Assembly: GCF_007097395.1 (NCBI RefSeq)
Contig: NZ_VKDC01000004.1
Span: forward strand, 62,001-126,000
Source: Fulvivirga sp. M361
GTDB taxonomy: Bacteria; Bacteroidota; Bacteroidia; Cytophagales; Cyclobacteriaceae
Direction: 5' to 3'
DNA: 64,000 nucleotides
Position numbers and translations under genes: made by a program. Positions 44,714 through 54,233 of this stretch are shown piece by piece. Position 1 is the stretch's first letter. Each line of letters opens with the position of its first letter. The notes beneath the pieces were generated by a model, which saw only the letters and a list, made by a program, of their open reading frames with translations, was not told where the DNA came from and did not search any database.

Positions 44714-47700
44714 TTAATTAATAATAATAAGCTTTTGATAATTTTGACCTTTTGCACCGTCAAGTACCGAACGAACTGTAACGCGATATAAGTATATCCC
44801 CTGTGTTAATTTTTCACCAGTTGTACTTGATCCATCCCATTCGAAAAGGTCCACCCGCGGAAGACTATCATCCACCCGAAAATCCAAGTCCCGCACCAGC
44901 TCTCCCATGCTGGATATGATTTGTAGATTTACTTCCAGATCATCCCCACTTCTATTATGATCAAATGAAAATGTGGTAGCAGATCTAACAGGATTCGGGG
45001 TATTCTTAAGTTCTGATACAAGCAAACTGTTAGGGTCAGCCACAAAGAACTCTATCTCTTTTTCACTGGAATTATTAAATGTATCCCACGCTTTTAAACG
45101 GATCACGTGTCTTCCTTTTTCAAGCCCGTTCAATGGAAATACCGCCACACCTTCCTGATAAGTATCTTTTTTAGCATTATAGAAATCGTTCAGTATAAAA
45201 ACCTGGTCGTCATCCAGTGTAGCTGTGAGGCTATTGGCCACACCAAAACCAGAAATATTAATACCATTTTCATCGCTAAGAAATGCATATAAAAAAGTAT
45301 TATGGCTAATATCAGTGGTACGACTTTTTAAGGTATCTCCTACAAAAAGACTAATATCGGGACCTCGATTATCTACAGATGTCTGAGCTACGGTACCTCC
45401 AAATAGTACTGATTTGTCTGCTCCATTTCCATCCGAAAACGCAAAAGAATCACTTGCATAGAGGCTTATTTTCCCTGGTGCAAATTGCTGTGAAATATTT
45501 TTCGGAACTATAAATTGGACTTTGAATTCACCATCTTGTACGGTTGCACTGCCTTTAAATACCTTATTTATTTTCTCTTTATGGGTATAGGGCGGGTTAT
45601 CTGCACCTAGTGTAGTCCGTGCAATTTCACGATCAAACACAGTGACATCCACTACTCCGTTAAAAGTTTCTATCTTAAGTCCCGCGCCTCCATGTACCTC
45701 GCCTGTCACTTCTACCTTGGCCAGCGCCTTTAGCGTGTCGCTTTCATTTCCGCTCTCTGTAATTTTTGTAATTACGATATTATTTTCAGGATAAGCCAGC
45801 CGCATGGATGGATCTCCAAGTAGCGCAAAGTTCCGGTTACCAACTTTTTTGAAATCAGAAGCCAGATCTACACTAGCATTTTTAGTAAGCCTGAATATAT
45901 CACCCAATCTTAAAAACTGGCCATCCTCTATAGAAAAAATGGTATTGTAAAAAGCTTTATTCAATTGAAAATTTGAGCTGCTGCTTACTGGCCTGCAAGT
46001 ACTGACAATGGCTATTCCGCCACCTCTTTCCTTTGTTACTACCAACTCACCCCCACTCACTCTTTTAGGGTCATCATGCCTGCCAAACTCACATGTCGCT
46101 GTCATAAAAAGGGGTAACTTATTACGATTACTCCATTCCTCGATAAGGAATAAATCCAGCACTTGCTCCTGCATCCATCCTGATTCACCCCCATGGCCGG
46201 TAAAATTAACGATCAGAGCACCATCTTCTACTAAATTGCTAAGGGCTCGCCGGGCATCCGGTGATGTTTGTCCACTGGGTTTTGATATTTGAGGGAATGC
46301 ATCTAAGAAAAGCTTTTTTGTATTGAAAGCGGTATATGTAGTATCAACGAATACACTGAGCTGGTCTGCTTGTCGCTGATGAAGGTTAATATCGCCATCA
46401 TCTGCCACAAAAATCACCTCATTGCGCCAGCTCCCCAGTGAACTCATGTCACTGGAATACCTTATGATCTTATCCACGACTACTTTGGCTTCTGCAAGTG
46501 TGCTTACCGGCAGTCTGCCCAATCCGATCTCCAGTGAATGATTACCGCCACGCACTTCATTCCATGCTCCTTCATCATCTTCCAAAAACCCATAGTAGTC
46601 ATCAGAAGCATAGGTGTCAAGAGGATGTAATGAATTATATGATTCATAGATAGGTACAAAATTTTTATTTTCTTCCAGGATATCTTTATAGTCATAGGAT
46701 CCTTTTCCAAATAGCAAAAGATATTTCAATCCATCACTTTTTTCATATAAGTACTTTGTAAAGTCTCTTATGGCAGAGACGTCCTGCTTCCCACTGGAAA
46801 ACTCATTATATACTTGCCCGGTAGTTACTACTGCCACCACCATGTTGTCATGATTACTCCTGAAATCGGCCAGTCGCTGAGCTTCGCTTAGAAAAACGGG
46901 ATGGGTGACAATAAGCAACTCGGGTGTAGATATACCCAATAAGTCCTGGTTAGGTTGAGGCATGATCTGTGTAGGCTCTGCAATTTGCAAAGGATCAAAA
47001 ACCACAAATTCCTGCAACCCGTCAGCCACCACACCAAACGAGGCAGATGTACCGGATTGTATGTACTGTTGGTTGATCACAGTCTCCCGATCGCTGATAT
47101 CCCAAATTACATTCCCCGTAGAAACATTTCCTACTTCATAACCGGGAGACACACTGGTTTTACTTTCCAGAGAACGAAAGCTGGTCTGTGCTCCATAGCG
47201 CTGAAGCCTTCGTTCTACCTCGACATTCAAGTAATTAAGATAACCGACGGACCGGCCTGAGCTACTTTTATTATAAGATAGGCTTACATTCAGGTTATCT
47301 ACACCTGAAAGTTGATCTTCATTTATGGAAAAAACATCTCTACTTGTTCTGCCCTTAATGCTATAACGGAATGGATTGTTACTGATAGGGTTCAGAAAAT
47401 CCGGTACGGCCGCTACACGTTGAGTACCTACGGACACACCATTAACTGCAATCTCAAAAGTTGATTCTCCAAAAGACTGAGCCATGACGTCAGAAGTCAC
47501 TTTAACCTCTGAACCAGCGCTTACCCCCTCAAAAGAAAAGGGAAATTCTCTGGAAGTAGTAAGATCAAATTTTTCACCATACCATTCCCTGCCGGATATT
47601 AATAAATTAGTTTCTTCTATCTCATGATGAATAAAATCATTAAACGTGGTAATTACAGGTAGACCACCGGCCATATTTTGTCTTTCCTGTATTCTAAGAC

Positions 47701-48136
47701 CGGCAGGTCCATCGCCCGAAATGAAGTAATAATTTTCATTCGCATATATGTTATATTCAAAATTTAAGCTTCCGTCCTCGTTATATCCGTGTTCATGGGG
47801 CCCAAAACCGTAAAAAAGAATGTAATCACCGGGATCAAAACTACCATCTTCTTCGCCGACTACCCGGATAGTGTTTTGCACCAATCCTGTTGGCCGCTCT
47901 ATGGCAGATGATTGAGGGAGCATACCTCCAGAATTACCGAATATTTTCAAATTTCTCGGATCGATATTATCCACAGCCATCCCTGCATTTTTAAGCATAT
48001 CATAGCTAATACGGTAAGCTCCGTGCTTCTCTATGGCCACTTTAAACCATTGCCCACTGCTGAGTACGGAATTCTGGGCAAACGGTAATGTAATGCAACC
48101 CAAAAGACCTAATATCGTTAGAGAAAGGTTCCTCAT
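44714..48136 (-). CDS. porU: Type IX secretion system sortase PorU (C25 cysteine peptidase)
   Basis: 1140 residues from the ATG at 48136, the start of a good signal peptide ('NLSLTILGLLGCITLPFAQ'); the frame is open 9 codons further. TACATTCG at 48145-48152, one base off the -7 consensus, would give a very short leader for this start. The gingipain-like catalytic domain has His648 in 'VNFTGHGGESGW' and Cys682 in 'FMTATCEFGRHDDPKR'. The C terminus has a Big/FlgD-like domain ending 'GIYLYRVTVRS' and 'NYQKLIIIN'. PorU cuts off the C-terminal sorting signal of T9SS cargo and joins the protein to anionic lipopolysaccharide. Cargo with such signals is encoded at 1-2607 and 3133-4902. Confidence 0.96.
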   Translation of the reverse strand: MRNLSLTILGLLGCITLPFAQNSVLSSGQWFKVAIEKHGAYRISYDMLKNAGMAVDNIDPRNLKIFGNSGGMLPQSSAIERPTGLVQNTIRVVGEEDGSFDPGDYILFYGFGPHEHGYNEDGSLNFEYNIYANENYYFISGDGPAGLRIQERQNMAGGLPVITTFNDFIHHEIEETNLLISGREWYGEKFDLTTSREFPFSFEGVSAGSEVKVTSDVMAQSFGESTFEIAVNGVSVGTQRVAAVPDFLNPISNNPFRYSIKGRTSRDVFSINEDQLSGVDNLNVSLSYNKSSSGRSVGYLNYLNVEVERRLQRYGAQTSFRSLESKTSVSPGYEVGNVSTGNVIWDISDRETVINQQYIQSGTSASFGVVADGLQEFVVFDPLQIAEPTQIMPQPNQDLLGISTPELLIVTHPVFLSEAQRLADFRSNHDNMVVAVVTTGQVYNEFSSGKQDVSAIRDFTKYLYEKSDGLKYLLLFGKGSYDYKDILEENKNFVPIYESYNSLHPLDTYASDDYYGFLEDDEGAWNEVRGGNHSLEIGLGRLPVSTLAEAKVVVDKIIRYSSDMSSLGSWRNEVIFVADDGDINLHQRQADQLSVFVDTTYTAFNTKKLFLDAFPQISKPSGQTSPDARRALSNLVEDGALIVNFTGHGGESGWMQEQVLDLFLIEEWSNRNKLPLFMTATCEFGRHDDPKRVSGGELVVTKERGGGIAIVSTCRPVSSSSNFQLNKAFYNTIFSIEDGQFLRLGDIFRLTKNASVDLASDFKKVGNRNFALLGDPSMRLAYPENNIVITKITESGNESDTLKALAKVEVTGEVHGGAGLKIETFNGVVDVTVFDREIARTTLGADNPPYTHKEKINKVFKGSATVQDGEFKVQFIVPKNISQQFAPGKISLYASDSFAFSDGNGADKSVLFGGTVAQTSVDNRGPDISLFVGDTLKSRTTDISHNTFLYAFLSDENGINISGFGVANSLTATLDDDQVFILNDFYNAKKDTYQEGVAVFPLNGLEKGRHVIRLKAWDTFNNSSEKEIEFFVADPNSLLVSELKNTPNPVRSATTFSFDHNRSGDDLEVNLQIISSMGELVRDLDFRVDDSLPRVDLFEWDGSSTTGEKLTQGIYLYRVTVRSVLDGAKGQNYQKLIIIN

Positions 48137-48202
48137 ATTGTGATCGAATGTAACGTTGAACAAGCGAAACGCCAGAATCGTTTAAAAATTTCCTGTTATA
48201 AT

Positions 48203-48883
48203 TTATGTTGTTGAAATAATTTTCACAAAAAAAGACAGCAATATATACATCATCACAATCATTGGTAGCGCCAGATGTAAGAAAAACAGCAAAGATAAAG
48301 CACTAAAAAGGATAAAGGAGAACCGCACTTCGTTCCCCTTCCATCCGAAGTCTTTAAACTTCAAGGCAAATAATTCCATAGGTGATACCAAAAGGTATGA
48401 AAACAAAATAGTGATGATTAACAGCACGGGGTAACTCAACAAGGAGGGGTACGAGCCATCTACGAAAATAAGTGACGAAATAAAGATGGCATTCGCAGGA
48501 GTAGGCAGCCCTATAAAAACCGTTTGCTGGTTTTCATCAATATTGAATTTGGCTAACCGTATAGCGGAGAAAACTGCTACAAGGAAAGCAAGGTACGGCA
48601 CCCAAGCGTCTACCTCCTGTTGCTGCAACATTTTGTATAAGATAAACGAAGGTAATACTCCAAAAGTAATCAGGTCGGCTAAAGAGTCTAACTCTTTGCC
48701 CATAGGCGAATGGACCCTGAGCAGTCTGGCCACAAACCCATCTAAAAAATCAAAAACCAATGCCAGCCATATTAAATAAACTGCAACTTCAACGTCTCCT
48801 TCATAGAGCCATACCAGTCCGACACATCCACATAGCAAATTGCAACAGGTTAAGAAATTGGGTATATGTTGTTTGATATGCAT
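48203..48883 (-). CDS. pssA: CDP-diacylglycerol--serine O-phosphatidyltransferase
   Basis: 226 residues from the ATG at 48883, chosen because family members start 'KQHIPNFLTCCNLLCGC'; the frame extends 16 codons to 48931 into the preceding gene. The CDP-alcohol phosphatidyltransferase motif DGxxARx8Gx3Dx3D is complete in 'DGFVARLLRVHS' and 'PMGKELDSLAD'. Seven to eight membrane helices are visible. It makes phosphatidylserine, the precursor of phosphatidylethanolamine, in the inner membrane. It lies between the hydrolase gene (35 bases upstream) and porU. Confidence 0.93.
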   Translation of the reverse strand: MHIKQHIPNFLTCCNLLCGCVGLVWLYEGDVEVAVYLIWLALVFDFLDGFVARLLRVHSPMGKELDSLADLITFGVLPSFILYKMLQQQEVDAWVPYLAFLVAVFSAIRLAKFNIDENQQTVFIGLPTPANAIFISSLIFVDGSYPSLLSYPVLLIITILFSYLLVSPMELFALKFKDFGWKGNEVRFSFILFSALSLLFFLHLALPMIVMMYILLSFFVKIISTT

Positions 48884-48917
48884 TTTCAAAATATCAATGC
48901 CATAGAAAATGTCTCCT

Positions 48918-49562
48918 TTACACCAGAGCACAAAAAGGATTTGTCTTTTTTTCTTTACCTATTGTTGTGGAATCACCATGTCCACAATAAATAATAACTT
49001 CCTCAGGCAGTGGGAATATCTTTTCATGGATGCTTTTGATCAGTGTATTAAAATCACCACCGGGTAAGTCTGTCCGACCTATACTACCATCAAAAAGTAC
49101 ATCACCCCCGATCATTATTTTGTCATCACCGTTGTAAAAGGCCACATGACCTGGCGCGTGACCTGGCACAAAAAGCACTCCTAACCTTGTGTTACCGAAA
49201 GTGATATCTTCTCCTTCTTTAATAAATTCATCCGCCTCCGCTTCTTCATAGTGTTGAAAACCGTAGCTGGGAGCGTATACCCGGACTGACTTTAACGTAG
49301 CTTCTTCAGTCGCATGGATACCCAGCTTTACTCCATAGGTCTTTTTTACAAAGTCGTTTCCTAATACATGATCAATGTGGCAATGTGTATTAAGTAACTT
49401 CACTACAGAAAGCCCTTCTGTCTTAATAAAATCATTGAGCTGTTCCTTTTCATACCCCTCATAACAACCGGGGTCTATTATAATGGCTTCCTTTGTATCA
49501 TCGTAGAGCACGTATGTATTCTCCATAAAAGGATTAAACACAAAAGACTTCACTTTCATCAT
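48918..49562 (-). CDS. Metallo-beta-lactamase-fold hydrolase (glyoxalase II-like)
   Basis: 214 residues. Metal ligands: 'LNTHCHIDHVLGN' (HxHxDH), 'VPGHAPGHVAFY', 'GGDVLFDGSIGRTD' (bridging Asp) and 'IYCGHGDSTTIGKEK' (last His). The short length and 'TIGKEKKTNPF' ending match the YcbL/glyoxalase II-like group that hydrolyses thioesters. The substrate is not settled. It is divergent from the FAD oxidoreductase gene, with 72 bases between starts. On the minus strand TAATTTTG (49600-49607) fits the -7 consensus. Confidence 0.92.
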   Translation of the reverse strand: MMKVKSFVFNPFMENTYVLYDDTKEAIIIDPGCYEGYEKEQLNDFIKTEGLSVVKLLNTHCHIDHVLGNDFVKKTYGVKLGIHATEEATLKSVRVYAPSYGFQHYEEAEADEFIKEGEDITFGNTRLGVLFVPGHAPGHVAFYNGDDKIMIGGDVLFDGSIGRTDLPGGDFNTLIKSIHEKIFPLPEEVIIYCGHGDSTTIGKEKKTNPFCALV

Positions 49563-49634
49563 ACTATTTTAATACGGTTTGGTCAATTTTGTAAGAAATC
49601 AAAATTACACTTTTAAAGCGATTTCCTGACTTCT

Positions 49635-50702
49635 ATGGAGGTAGACTATATTATAGTAGGGCAAGGTTTAGCAGGTACTTCTCTTGCCGTGGCATTAATG
49701 GATCGGTCAAAGAAAATTTTGGTGATTGATCCTAAAGTTGAAAAAACTTCTTCAAAAGTGGCCGCAGGCCTTTATAACCCTATCACCGGCAGGAAAATGG
49801 TTAAAACCTGGAGGGCCGATCAGCTTTTTCCTTACCTGACCCGGTTTTACAAACGTCTTGAAGAATCCACAGGCCAGTATTTTTTCGATGAAACCAGGAT
49901 CTACCGCCCTTTTATTTCGTTAGAGGAACAAAATGAATGGATGAGTAAGAGTGCTATGAAAGAGTTTCTGCCCTTTATTCATAAAGTACACTTTCAAAGT
50001 CAGCATGATGCTATTCGTGATCCTTATGGGGGAATAGAACTGGCACAATCAGGATATCTCAATGTAGCTTCATTTTTAGAAGCTATGGAGAAGTTTTTGC
50101 TTGACAAAAAGGCATTACTCAATGAAATGTTTGAATTTGACCAATTGATCACAACGGCAACAGATTACATCGAATATAAAGGTACTAAGGCCAAAAAGAT
50201 CATTTTTTGTGAGGGCACCGGCATGGTAAACAATCCTTATTTTCACTGGCTACCCATGCGTCCTGTAAAGGGTGAGGTTTTAGATATAACCTCTCAAACA
50301 CGATTGGATCGCATTGTAAACAGAGGCGTATTTTGCGTTCCGATAAATGATACTACTTACAGGGTAGGTTCTACATACGATCATAAAGATACATCGTGGG
50401 AACCCACCACAGAAGCACGTTTGGACATAGAAGGCCGCCTGAATGCACTTATTAAGATGTCATTTGACCCTGCAGGTCAAAAAGCAGGTATAAGGCCATC
50501 CACCAAAGATCGACGACCTTATTTGGGATTACATCCAGAAAAGGAAACTATTGGCTTATTTAATGGGTTAGGCACTAAGGGCGTGTCACTGGCACCTTTT
50601 TTTGGGGATCATTTCGCACAGCACCTTGAAAGTGAAATAGAACTGGATGATGAGGTAAACATAAATCGTCATTTTTCGTTATATTTCAATTCTGAACAAT
50701 AA
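49635..50702 (+). CDS. FAD-dependent oxidoreductase of the DAO family
   Basis: 355 residues. The N-terminal dinucleotide-binding fold is 'DYIIVGQGLAGTSLAVAL' with the acidic end 'VIDPK'; 'KVAAGLYNPITGRKMVKTW' is a signature of this subgroup, related to glycine oxidase and the MnmC oxidase domain. The C-terminal part has 'AGIRPSTKDRRPYLGLHP' and 'GLGTKGVSLAPFF', the FAD-contacting end of the fold. It is probably an amino-acid or amine oxidase in the cytoplasm; substrate unknown. It starts an apparent operon with the large barrel protein 3 bases downstream. Confidence 0.88.
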   Translation: MEVDYIIVGQGLAGTSLAVALMDRSKKILVIDPKVEKTSSKVAAGLYNPITGRKMVKTWRADQLFPYLTRFYKRLEESTGQYFFDETRIYRPFISLEEQNEWMSKSAMKEFLPFIHKVHFQSQHDAIRDPYGGIELAQSGYLNVASFLEAMEKFLLDKKALLNEMFEFDQLITTATDYIEYKGTKAKKIIFCEGTGMVNNPYFHWLPMRPVKGEVLDITSQTRLDRIVNRGVFCVPINDTTYRVGSTYDHKDTSWEPTTEARLDIEGRLNALIKMSFDPAGQKAGIRPSTKDRRPYLGLHPEKETIGLFNGLGTKGVSLAPFFGDHFAQHLESEIELDDEVNINRHFSLYFNSEQ

Positions 50703-50705
50703 TAG

Positions 50706-53700
50706 ATGGGTAAAATAATACGCTTATTCATTGCTTTAGCTTTTTTGGTCCAAACTGCCGGTTTTGGACAACAAATGACGCTGGAAAAATTTGGCCGTAA
50801 CCGAATACAGTACAAAGAGTTTCAATGGAGGTACCTTAGTTCCGACAATTTCGATGTTTACTTTTATCGTGGTGGCGACAAAATAGCCAATGAAGTGATC
50901 CAATACCTGGAAAGTGAATTTGACAGGATCACCGATATCATTGACTACCCTCCTTATTCCAAAACCAAAGTATTCTTATATAATTCTGTATCAGATCTGC
51001 AACAAAGTAATGTAGGTATCAATGATGGCACAAATGTACCCAGTGGCGAAACACAGTTTGTCAAGCCGTACATAGAAATAGCTAACCCTGGTAGTATAGA
51101 TGGTTTGAAGGAAGAATTGATCTATAAAGTAGCCTCACTCATGGTAAATGAAATGCTTTTTGGAGGAAACTTAAAAGACATGTTTCAAAGCGCCATATTA
51201 CTCAACTTACCGGCCTGGTTCATTAATGGAGCCTCATTATATGTAGCCAAAGGCTGGAGCATGGAAATGGACGACTATATCAGGGACTACATCAATACTA
51301 AAAAACCAAAAAAACTCAATAAGTTGACAGGGCGGGAAGCGGCGCTTGCAGGTCAATCCGTATGGAATTTCATTGCCCAGAAGTACGGTAAAAGTAACAT
51401 AGGCAATATCCTAAACTACACGCGTATCATCCGGAATGAAGAAAAAAGTGTGACCATTACCATTGGTACCTCTTTTGAACAGTTCATTTATGAGTGGCAA
51501 AATTACTACACGGATATTGACCGGCAAGTCAAAGAAAACTATACGACTTCCGATGAAGAACTGTCTCTGATTCCCGGTAAGAATAAGAAAAGAGTAGTTT
51601 ATCGTAATATTAAAATCAATAAGGATGGATCGAAACTGGCTTACACAACTAATGATAATGGTCGGTATTCCGTTAACGTTTTAGATCTGAATACGGGAAA
51701 AGAGAGTGTTGTCATGAAAGGTGGCTATAAGGTCATCAATCAAGAGGTAGACTATAATATGCCTTTGATCGATTGGTCGGATGAATATACGCTGGGAATT
51801 ATCCATGCAAAAAGCGGTATACTTACCCTGACGCTTTATGATGTTTCCACTAACAGTAAATTACCCAGAAAACTTGAACGTTTTAGCCAGATCAAGTCAA
51901 TGGATTTCTCTGATAATGGTCGTCTGATTATAGTGAGTGGCGTAGTAAATGGCAGAAATGACCTCTATTTGTTAAGCTCAAGAAGGAACAGGACCAAACG
52001 ACTGACCAACGATCTTTACGATGACCTGCATCCTACCTTCGTTCCCGGCACGAATACCTTTGTATTTAGTTCTAACCGTATCTCTGACAGCCTGGATATC
52101 AAGACCAACAAATTCCCGGATATAGGAAAGAACATGAACCTGTTCTTTTTTAACCTGGACACAACACGTAAAGTACTTAAACGTGTCACAAATACTATTA
52201 GCGCGGATATTCGTCCGGTGGCACAAAATGTTGACAATATATTCTACCTGAGTGATCAAAAAGGGGTTCAAAATATTTTCAAGTACACTATTTCCAGTGG
52301 CATTTATACCCAGGTGACTAATTACTCTCAAAGTATCAGAAGCTTTGATATGGATTTTACCAGTGGAGCTATAGCCTATATTTCCAGCAAGAGAGGGCGA
52401 GATAAGGTATATTATGACCCTAGCTTTAATGGCGGACAGCAAATTTTCACCCCTGCTACACCCAGACAACAAATACTCCAGGTAAAAGCTTACCGTGAAA
52501 GGCGGAAAAAAGCGCCTTCAGGTCTCACGATCCAGGAAATAGTAGAACAACGCCTGGCCGAAAAAAGAAAAAAGGATGCAGAAGTGGTAGCCGATACCAC
52601 CGTAAGTACTACTCCTAAAGACTCTACAGCAATGGTTGTCGAGAATCCTTCTGCACCATTAAGAACCATTGCGGACATCATCCAGGAACAAGATACGGTA
52701 AATACGGTTGATTCCTTGCAGACAACAACGGTAGAGCCTTTACAAACTGATCCTGATATTATTGATACAGATAACTATCAATTTGACGTAGAGACTTCAC
52801 CACCTCCCGTAACGGCCAATGAAGAGAAAGAAGATGTGATCAATACGGAAGATTACACCTTTGATAATGACGCTACCAAGGATAAGAAGGAGTCTTTTCT
52901 CACACAATATCGACAGTTGAGTCAGAAAAACAAGATCACCGGGCCGTTTCCCTATGAAAGCAGGTTCAGTGCAGATAATATCGTTACATCATTTGTGATA
53001 GATCCTTTAAGAGGTTTCGGTATAAACCTGGAAGCACAAATGACAGATATGCTGGAAAATCACAAATTTTCCGGTGGAGTTATGGCTATTACTGATTTAA
53101 GAAGTGGGGATGTATTTGCTCAATATCAATATCTTAAAACCAGATTAGATTACACCATAAGACTGGATAGAAGTGTATTGGAGTGGGAGAATACCAATGC
53201 AGAAGTGCAGCAATACAGTAAAAATACCATCACATTAGGTGCCGCACTACCTGTAAATACTAAAACACGTTTGAGCATCAATCCATTTTACACTTACACT
53301 ACATTTGAAAGCCAGCCTATCGTTAGCGGCGCTAATCCACAATTGCCTGATACAGAAACAGACCAGTTTGTAGGAACTAAAGTTGAATTTGTCTATGATA
53401 ATTCGATTATTAACGGCATGAACCTAATTGAGGGAAGCAGAGCAAAAATATCATTATGGCACTATGAAGGATTAAATGATAAGGAAAGAAGCTTTTCAAA
53501 TTTAAAAGTTGATATTCGACACTACCAGAAAATACATCGCGAGATAATTTTCGCCAGCCGTATCTTTTTTGGCTCATTTTTTGGCAGAAGTCCAAAAAAC
53601 TACTTGTTGGGAGGTATGGATAATTGGATAAACCAGGATGAAAGTTTACAGGGTGACAATAACCCATTGGCCCCACGCACTGAAGGCACCAACAATAGTG

Positions 53701-54122
53701 AACTGCTCTTCACGGAATTTGCTACTAACTTACGTGGATTCGATTATGCCGAGTTAGTCGGTAATAATGCACTTTTGTTCAATGCTGAATTACGTATTCC
53801 CATTATCCGTTATCTTCAGTCCGGACCTATTACCTCAAATTTCTTTCGAAATCTCCAATTCACAAGTTTCTTTGACATAGGATCTGCCTGGACAGGTAAT
53901 TCTCCTTTCAATGAAGATAACTCTATAAGTAATGAAACCCTTGAAGAAGGGCAATTTGTAATTGATCTTAAGAATTTCCGCAACCCCTGGCTGTATAGCT
54001 ATGGTTTTGGTCTTAGAACAATGCTACTGGGCTATTATGTAAAAGTAGATATGGCCTACCCGGTAGAAAACTATAATGTAAGAGACCCGAATTTCAGCTT
54101 CACTATCGGATATGATTTTTAA
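50706..54122 (+). CDS. Degenerate peptidase-MA-like / TolB-like propeller / Omp85-like barrel fusion
   Basis: 1138 residues with a signal peptide ending 'QTAGFGQ'. Residues about 30-280 look like a peptidase-MA-type domain ('DNFDVYFYRGGDKIANEVIQ', 'LPAWFINGASLYVAKGW'), but the expected HExxH is replaced around 'KEELIYKVASLMVNEM', so it should be inactive. Residues about 290-600 are a PD40/TolB-like propeller ('INKDGSKLAYTTNDNGRYSV', 'LHPTFVPGTNTFVFSSNRIS'). An acidic linker (about 620-750) repeats a motif of the form [ND]T[DE][ND]Y-F[DT]. The last 360 residues form a barrel with 'TNLRGFDYAELVGNNALLFN' and 'AELRIPI', the Omp85 surface-antigen signature, ending 'FTIGYDF'. Conserved-looking in Cytophagales but of unknown function. 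Confidence 0.82.
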   Translation: MGKIIRLFIALAFLVQTAGFGQQMTLEKFGRNRIQYKEFQWRYLSSDNFDVYFYRGGDKIANEVIQYLESEFDRITDIIDYPPYSKTKVFLYNSVSDLQQSNVGINDGTNVPSGETQFVKPYIEIANPGSIDGLKEELIYKVASLMVNEMLFGGNLKDMFQSAILLNLPAWFINGASLYVAKGWSMEMDDYIRDYINTKKPKKLNKLTGREAALAGQSVWNFIAQKYGKSNIGNILNYTRIIRNEEKSVTITIGTSFEQFIYEWQNYYTDIDRQVKENYTTSDEELSLIPGKNKKRVVYRNIKINKDGSKLAYTTNDNGRYSVNVLDLNTGKESVVMKGGYKVINQEVDYNMPLIDWSDEYTLGIIHAKSGILTLTLYDVSTNSKLPRKLERFSQIKSMDFSDNGRLIIVSGVVNGRNDLYLLSSRRNRTKRLTNDLYDDLHPTFVPGTNTFVFSSNRISDSLDIKTNKFPDIGKNMNLFFFNLDTTRKVLKRVTNTISADIRPVAQNVDNIFYLSDQKGVQNIFKYTISSGIYTQVTNYSQSIRSFDMDFTSGAIAYISSKRGRDKVYYDPSFNGGQQIFTPATPRQQILQVKAYRERRKKAPSGLTIQEIVEQRLAEKRKKDAEVVADTTVSTTPKDSTAMVVENPSAPLRTIADIIQEQDTVNTVDSLQTTTVEPLQTDPDIIDTDNYQFDVETSPPPVTANEEKEDVINTEDYTFDNDATKDKKESFLTQYRQLSQKNKITGPFPYESRFSADNIVTSFVIDPLRGFGINLEAQMTDMLENHKFSGGVMAITDLRSGDVFAQYQYLKTRLDYTIRLDRSVLEWENTNAEVQQYSKNTITLGAALPVNTKTRLSINPFYTYTTFESQPIVSGANPQLPDTETDQFVGTKVEFVYDNSIINGMNLIEGSRAKISLWHYEGLNDKERSFSNLKVDIRHYQKIHREIIFASRIFFGSFFGRSPKNYLLGGMDNWINQDESLQGDNNPLAPRTEGTNNSELLFTEFATNLRGFDYAELVGNNALLFNAELRIPIIRYLQSGPITSNFFRNLQFTSFFDIGSAWTGNSPFNEDNSISNETLEEGQFVIDLKNFRNPWLYSYGFGLRTMLLGYYVKVDMAYPVENYNVRDPNFSFTIGYDF

Positions 54123-54145
54123 TCATTCCTGCCACCCTAACAACC

Positions 54146-54162
54146 TGTAAGTAAAACTTACA
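54146..54162. repeat. Inverted repeat after the barrel-fusion gene, possible weak terminator
   Basis: TGTAAGT and ACTTACA (7 bp) around the loop AAA, 24 bases after the stop. Only a scattered T run follows (TTATTTTC), so termination would be weak. Confidence 0.45.
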
Positions 54163-54233
54163 TACAGATGTTATTTTCACAGATCGATTGGTCTAATACC
54201 AAGTTGTGTTAGATTTACATCTAAAAATAAGCT

